From Streptomyces sp. NRRL B-3428 (lineage in GTDB: Bacteria > Actinomycetota > Actinomycetes > Streptomycetales > Streptomycetaceae), in NCBI GenBank assembly GCA_000721375.1, contig JOGW01000003.1:1-64000 (forward strand): a stretch of DNA of 64,000 nt, written 5' to 3'. Shown here in pieces: positions 59,836 through 64,000 of the stretch (its first letter is position 1; every line of letters starts with the position of its first letter). The notes under the pieces are model-generated. The model searched no databases, was not told where the DNA came from, and saw only the letters and a program-made list of their open reading frames with translations. The position numbers and the translations under genes are program-made.

Positions 59836-59915
59836 GCCGTCACCCCGGGCAGTCGGGCGACAAGGACCTCCTGCGCGACCCCCTCGGACTGCGCCGCGTT
59901 CATCGGGTCCCTTCG
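59832..59915 (-). pseudogene. Remnant of a SigK-like ECF sigma factor gene
   Basis: Immediately upstream of the anti-sigma gene and overlapping it as ATGA, a short frame reads RRDPMNAAQSEGVAQEVLV followed by ARLPGVTA and a stop. The first part matches what I know of SigK region 2 (RDPxxxxQSEEVAQEVL) and the last residues the usual LGVTA end of Streptomyces SigK proteins. About 150 codons of regions 2-4 are missing. Within it, ATG 59903 with AAGGGA upstream could still be translated as a 23-residue peptide. Confidence 0.6.
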
Positions 59916-59998
59916 TCGTTCCGCCGCCGGTGATCGCGACGACCACCGGGTCACCAGTGATTCGGAGCGGTGCGCGCTGCGGATTGGTCACGCGGGCA

Positions 59999-60029
59999 GG
60001 GTGGATCCGGTGGGACACCGGATCCACCC
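59999..60029 (-). terminator. Terminator of the ABC-2 permease gene
   Basis: GGGTGGATCCGGTG pairs perfectly with CACCGGATCCACCC around a 3-base loop, 32 bp after the permease stop on the minus strand. Confidence 0.9.
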
Positions 60030-60060
60030 ACCGGGCGGGCACCCGCCCCGCCCGTACCGC

Positions 60061-60894
60061 TCACTGATCCCTGCGCCGCACGCTCACCACGGCAACGACC
60101 ACCGCCACCAGCGCCCACACCCCGTACACCGTCCACGCACCGCCCTCGCTCCACCCGAACTGCCGCGGCACGTAGTGGTGTTCGACGAGGCGCTGCCAGG
60201 CCTGGGACGGGGTGGCGTGGCCCAGGACGGCGGAGAGATGGCGGCCGTCGGTGAGGATCATGGGCAGGACCAGGAGCACCGCCACCGCGGCGATCATGGT
60301 CGGGGCCGTGTGCCGGATCAGCGCCCCGAGCGCGAGGCCGGTGAGCGCCGCGACGGGGGCGATGAACGTCGAGGCGAGCAGTACGCGCAGGGCGCCCGGG
60401 TCGCCGAGGCCGATGCCCACGTCCTTCGTGCCGAGGATCAACTGGCTGCCGAAGAACGAGAGCAGCGCGAGCAGCAGACCGAAGGCCGTCGTGAACAGGG
60501 CTAGCACCGCCGCTTTCGCGCCCATGACCGCGCCGCGCGCCGGGACCGCCGCGAACGTCGTACGGATCGTGCCCGTCGCGTACTCGCCGACGGCCGTGAA
60601 CGCGCCGAGCGCCCCGAGCGCGAGGATCAGGACGACCACCGCGTTGTCGTTGAAGGCGTGCTGCAGCGGGATGCCGTCGGCGATGAACCGCGCCGCGTCG
60701 CCCGCCTCCTGCTGCGACCAGTTGCTGACCGTGTCGTACGCCGTGCCGAGGTTGAAGGCGAGGACGGCGAGCGCCGTCGTGGCGTACGCGATGGGGGTGG
60801 AGCGCAGCGAACGGAGCTTGATCCACTCCGCGGCCGTCAGATCACGCAGGCGGGGGCGGGGTTCGGCGAGCGGGGTGGTGATCGCGTACGTCAT
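60061..60894 (-). CDS. ABC-2 type transporter permease
   Basis: Membrane protein of 277 residues with six hydrophobic segments, starting RDLTAAEWIKLRSLRSTP, the typical cytoplasmic entry of ABC-2 permeases. It has GEYATGTIRTTFAAVPARG, another family motif. The start overlaps the stop of the ATPase gene as ATGA. It forms an exporter with the preceding ATPase; the cargo is unknown but such pairs beside NarL-type two-component systems often handle antimicrobials. Confidence 0.92.
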   Translation of the reverse strand: MTYAITTPLAEPRPRLRDLTAAEWIKLRSLRSTPIAYATTALAVLAFNLGTAYDTVSNWSQQEAGDAARFIADGIPLQHAFNDNAVVVLILALGALGAFTAVGEYATGTIRTTFAAVPARGAVMGAKAAVLALFTTAFGLLLALLSFFGSQLILGTKDVGIGLGDPGALRVLLASTFIAPVAALTGLALGALIRHTAPTMIAAVAVLLVLPMILTDGRHLSAVLGHATPSQAWQRLVEHHYVPRQFGWSEGGAWTVYGVWALVAVVVAVVSVRRRDQ

Positions 60895-61817
60895 CGGGCT
60901 TCTCCAAGGGCAGCTGCGGGGGTGGCCACGTACTGGGCGCTCTCTGCGGTCAGTTCCATGAACGCCCGCTCCAGGGAGGCGTTCTCGCTGGAGAGGTGGT
61001 GGACGAGGATGCGGTGGTCGAGCGCGATCCGCGCGATCCCTGGGGCGTCGAGGCCGGTGACCTCCAGGCGTTCGCCGTACGAGGTGACGGTCGCGCCGGC
61101 CGCGGTGAGCAGGTCGGTCAGCTCGGCGTTCTGCGGCGTACGGACGGTGACGGAGGTGCTGGTGCCGCGCGCGGCGAAGGCGGTGAGGGACTCCGCGGCG
61201 ATCAGCTCGCCCCGGCCGATGACGATCAAGTCATCGGCGGTGTGCTCCATCTCGGACATGAGGTGGCTGGAGACGAAGACCGTACGTCCCTCGTCGGCCA
61301 GGCGCCGGAACAGACCCCGCACCCAGCGCACGCCCTCCGGGTCGAGCCCGTTGAGCGGCTCGTCGAAGAGGAGGACGGGCGGATCGCCGAGGAGTGCGGA
61401 GGCGATGCCGAGCCGCTGCTTCATACCGAGCGAGTAGCCGCCGATCCGCTTGTGCGCGACATCGGTGAGGCCGACCTCGGCGAGCACCTCGTCCACACGA
61501 GCGAGGGGGATGCGGTTGCTGCGGGCCAGCGCCGAGAGCTGGGCGCGGGCGCTGCGTCCGCCGTGCACGTCGTGGGCGTCGAGCAGCGAGCCGACGTGGC
61601 GCAGACCGCGCGGCCGCTCGGCGAACGGCCGGCCGTCGACGGTGACCGTACCGCCCGACGGCGTGTGCAGGCCGAGGATCATGCGCAGGGTCGTCGACTT
61701 GCCCGATCCGTTCGGCCCGAGGAAGCCGGTGACCCGGCCCGGGCGAACGGTGAACGTCAGGTTCCGTACGGCCGTCGTGCTGCCGTATCGCTTCGTGAGT
61801 TCCTTGACCTCGATCAT
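60891..61817 (-). CDS. ABC transporter ATPase (drug-export type)
   Basis: ATPase of 308 residues. Walker A GPNGSGKST (34-42), signature YSLGMKQRLGIASAL and Walker B VLLFDEPLNGLDPEG are intact, followed by a C-terminal domain with ELIAAESLTAF. It is divergent from the kinase-regulator pair at 61951, which is the likely controller. ATG 61817 starts the frame. Confidence 0.95.
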   Translation of the reverse strand: MIEVKELTKRYGSTTAVRNLTFTVRPGRVTGFLGPNGSGKSTTLRMILGLHTPSGGTVTVDGRPFAERPRGLRHVGSLLDAHDVHGGRSARAQLSALARSNRIPLARVDEVLAEVGLTDVAHKRIGGYSLGMKQRLGIASALLGDPPVLLFDEPLNGLDPEGVRWVRGLFRRLADEGRTVFVSSHLMSEMEHTADDLIVIGRGELIAAESLTAFAARGTSTSVTVRTPQNAELTDLLTAAGATVTSYGERLEVTGLDAPGIARIALDHRILVHHLSSENASLERAFMELTAESAQYVATPAAALGEAR

Positions 61818-61950
61818 GGGACCAAGGTGCCGTCCGGACCGGGGGCGCGGCGTCCGGCCTGCGGTGACACTTGGCGCCCTGCGATGTCACCCCAGGTTGT
61901 ACGGCCACGGGCCGATGACCGCCGCGCGGCACCACATTACGATCACGGGC

Positions 61951-63165
61951 ATGGCCCCCAACGACACCTCCGCCGACCCGCGGGCGCCGCTGCTCAAGCG
62001 CATATCTCCGGAGGTCTGGGCGGTCGTCCTGTGGTGCGCGACCTTGGTGTACGGGCTGCTCGTGACCTCCTACCGGCTTCCCGGCGAGGCGACGGTCGAC
62101 GGGGAGCCCGCCAAGACCGGTCCCTCGGGGCTCGGGTGGGCACTCCTCGCGACGGCCCTGAGCGCCGTGGCGGCCGGCAGCCGGCGGCTGCGCGAGCGGC
62201 CGCTTTCCGGGTACGCGCTGTTCCTGCTCGGACCGGCGGGGGCGGCCGGGGCGCTCGGCATGTCCGAGTTCCCGCTGATGGCGTTCCTCGGGCCGGCCTT
62301 CGCGCTGTATCTCGTCGCGCGCGAACACCCGCGCGGGACCAGCCTGGTGGCCGGCGGCCTCGCCCTGTTCGTGCTGGTACTCCCCGTGGCCGTACGCGTG
62401 TTGCAGCGCGGGAACATCGAGACGACCCAGCTGCTCTCCGTGGTCCTCGCCGTTGTGGTCGCCTGGCTCGCCGGGGACTCCGCCGGGCAGGCCCACGCCC
62501 ACACCGTGGCGCTGCACGCACAGACCGCCGCGCAGGCCATCACGGCCGAACGGCTGCGGATCGCCCGCGAGATGCACGACACGGTCGCCCACAGCATCGG
62601 CATCATCGCCCTGCAGGCCGGCGCCGCCGCCCGCGTCGTGCACACCCAGCCGGACCGCGCGGGAGAGGCGATGCGCACGGTGGAGGAGGCCGGCCGCGAG
62701 ACGCTCTCGGGTCTGCGCCGGATGCTCGCCACCCTGCGCGAGCCCGAACTGTCCCCGCTGCAGGGCCTGGCCGACCTCGACCGGCTCGCCGAGTCCACCT
62801 CGGCGGCGGGCGTCCGGGTCGCGCTGACCTGGAAGGGCGCACGCCGCCCGCTGCCACCGGACATCGATCTGGCGGCATATCGCATCGTGCAGGAGGGGGT
62901 CACGAATGTCGTCCGGCATGCGAGGACCGAGGAGTGCGAGGTTCGAGTGGATTACGGGGAGCGGGAGTTGACCTTGGAGATCACCGATCGTGGCCGGGGG
63001 CCGTCCGGACCGGGGTCCTCCGCACGGGGCTCGAACGGCTTCGGTCTGGCCGGGATGCGCGAGCGGGTCGCCCTGCTCCACGGGGAGTTCAGCGCGGCGG
63101 CCCGCCCCGGCGGCGGCTTCCGGGTGGCGGCGACGCTGCCGCTGCCCGCGGGGGCTGCCGCATGA
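61951..63165 (+). CDS. NarL-type sensor histidine kinase
   Basis: Membrane kinase of 404 residues with five or six N-terminal hydrophobic segments (about 22-42, 60-76, 87-101, 108-124, 131-150, 160-175), a HisKA_3 dimerisation domain with His209 in REMHDTVAHS, and an ATPase domain with VQEGVTNVVRHA and GFGLAGMRERV. ATG 61951 begins MAPNDTSADP. The stop overlaps the regulator start as ATGA. It lies divergent to the ABC exporter. Confidence 0.94.
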   Translation: MAPNDTSADPRAPLLKRISPEVWAVVLWCATLVYGLLVTSYRLPGEATVDGEPAKTGPSGLGWALLATALSAVAAGSRRLRERPLSGYALFLLGPAGAAGALGMSEFPLMAFLGPAFALYLVAREHPRGTSLVAGGLALFVLVLPVAVRVLQRGNIETTQLLSVVLAVVVAWLAGDSAGQAHAHTVALHAQTAAQAITAERLRIAREMHDTVAHSIGIIALQAGAAARVVHTQPDRAGEAMRTVEEAGRETLSGLRRMLATLREPELSPLQGLADLDRLAESTSAAGVRVALTWKGARRPLPPDIDLAAYRIVQEGVTNVVRHARTEECEVRVDYGERELTLEITDRGRGPSGPGSSARGSNGFGLAGMRERVALLHGEFSAAARPGGGFRVAATLPLPAGAAA

Positions 63166-63812
63166 TCCGCGTAGCGCTCGTCGACGACCAGCCGCTGGTC
63201 CGCACCGCCCTCCAGATGGTCATCGCTGACGCACCGGACCTGGAGCTGGTCGCCGAAGCGGGCGACGGCGCCGAAGCCGTGCGCCTCGCCACGGAAGCGG
63301 CACCCGACGTGATCGTGATGGACATCCGGATGCCGGGCATGGACGGCATCGAGGCCACCCGCCGTATCGTCGCGGGCCCGTCCTTCGCGCAGGTCATCGT
63401 CCTGACCACCTTCGACGAGGACGAGTACGTCTACGGTGCGCTGCGCGCGGGAGCGGCCGGGTTCCTGGTCAAGGACATGGCACTTGAGCAGATCCTCGAC
63501 GCGGTACGGGTGGTCGCGGCCGGGGACGGTCTGATCGCCCCGGGCGTCACCCGCCGCCTGATCCAGGACTTCGCGGCCGTCGAACCCGCCGGACCGCCAC
63601 GCTCCGTCGACGGCATCACCGACCGCGAGCGCGAGGTGCTCACCCTCATCGGCTCGGGCCTGACCAACGCGGAGATCGCCGAGACCCTGACCATCTCCCC
63701 CGCCACCGCGAAGACCTACGTGACCCGGCTCCTGGCCAAACTGGACGCGCGCGACCGCGTCCACCTGGTGATCCTCGCGTACGAGGCGGGCCTGGTCTCG
63801 ACCGGCAGATGA
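63162..63812 (+). CDS. NarL/LuxR family response regulator
   Basis: Regulator of 216 residues. Receiver with Asp8/Asp9, phosphoacceptor Asp54 in VIVMDIRMPG and Lys in FLVKDMAL; LuxR-type HTH at about 150-205 (LTIREREVLTLIGSGL-like with NAEIAETLTISPATAKTYV). The start overlaps the kinase gene. It probably controls the divergent ABC exporter operon. Confidence 0.95.
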   Translation: MIRVALVDDQPLVRTALQMVIADAPDLELVAEAGDGAEAVRLATEAAPDVIVMDIRMPGMDGIEATRRIVAGPSFAQVIVLTTFDEDEYVYGALRAGAAGFLVKDMALEQILDAVRVVAAGDGLIAPGVTRRLIQDFAAVEPAGPPRSVDGITDREREVLTLIGSGLTNAEIAETLTISPATAKTYVTRLLAKLDARDRVHLVILAYEAGLVSTGR

Positions 63813-63868
63813 GATCCCTGCCGCTTCGTCTGCCGCTGCCGCCGCCACTGCCCGGTCTCAGCCCCCGC

Positions 63869-64000
63869 CTCAGCCCGCGAGCAGCTCCGCAAGCCGTCGC
63901 GCCGCGAACGGCACGAGGTCCGCGACCGGAAGCAGCCGGCACTCGGCCGCGCCGACCTCGACCGGTGTGATCCCCGCGTACTCCTCGAACTCGGCGCCCA
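63869..64000 (-). CDS. 3' end of an unidentified gene
   Basis: On the minus strand a frame enters from the right edge and reads GAEFEEYAGITPVEVGAAEC then RLLPVADLVPFAARRLAELL and AG before TGA at 63869-63871. Codon use is Streptomyces-like. With only 43 codons visible no family can be named. Confidence 0.55.

Overview
The window is very GC-rich DNA with G/C-ending codons, frequent GTG/TTG starts and a set of genes that points to Streptomyces: a conservon (cvnABCD), nickel superoxide dismutase with its maturation protease, an actinobacterial fused 2-oxoglutarate dehydrogenase, Lon under a HAIR element, DUF4097-PadR and DUF6104 proteins. Gene order looks like ordinary chromosomal core as I remember it from Streptomyces genomes; I could not run a synteny check. 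I see no rRNA, tRNA, CRISPR array, insertion sequence, prophage or PKS/NRPS cluster. The first 13 bases match the end of the Tn5/Nextera mosaic end and are followed by 13 C, so the left edge is a contig end and the first gene is truncated.

Layout. 1-6.2 kb: class F sortase, lipoprotein and histidine kinase, then a secreted SH3-like protein and a SEDS polymerase/class B penicillin-binding protein pair. 6.2-11.1 kb: ADP-ribosylglycohydrolase, SRPBCC protein, two divergent diiron proteins and a TetR regulator. 11.1-19.9 kb: an NlpC/P60 protein without its catalytic cysteine, a membrane protein, a StyA-like flavin monooxygenase next to the conservon, and a PP2C-like protein. 19.9-23.7 kb: MarR, a GH25 lysozyme and a degenerate GH25-like paralogue, a deaminase and an acetyltransferase. 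23.8-31.6 kb: Lon, oxidoreductase/AraC pair, acetyltransferase and methyltransferases. 32.5-38.7 kb: OmpR/EnvZ-type two-component pair and the large Kgd enzyme. 38.7-46.4 kb: a repeat-rich intergenic region, lipoproteins, the DUF4097-PadR operon, DinB protein, and a Clp N-domain/HTH operon. 46.4-51.6 kb: oxidoreductase, malic enzyme, and an amino-acid ABC transporter whose binding-protein gene is broken. 51.6-56.4 kb: ECF sigma/membrane partner, CGNR regulator, sodX-sodN, acetyltransferase. 56.4-64 kb: fasciclin lipoprotein, membrane molybdopterin oxidoreductase and RskA-type anti-sigma factor with only a fragment of the expected sigma gene, then an ABC exporter and a NarL-type two-component system.

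Themes for a second look: (i) broken or catalytically dead genes (substrate-binding protein with an internal deletion, sigK-like remnant, NlpC/P60 with Cys to Ala, GH25-like protein without its acidic residues, a nonsense-interrupted fragment after sodN); (ii) several tandem arrays with a period of 24-25 bp, inside cvnA, inside the molybdopterin oxidoreductase gene and downstream of kgd, plus shorter repeats coding acidic low-complexity segments; (iii) operator-like palindromes overlapping promoters at lon, the DUF4097-PadR operon, the Clp-N/HTH operon and an acetyltransferase gene. Because the contig carries adaptor sequence, the two internal deletions should first be excluded as assembly errors.
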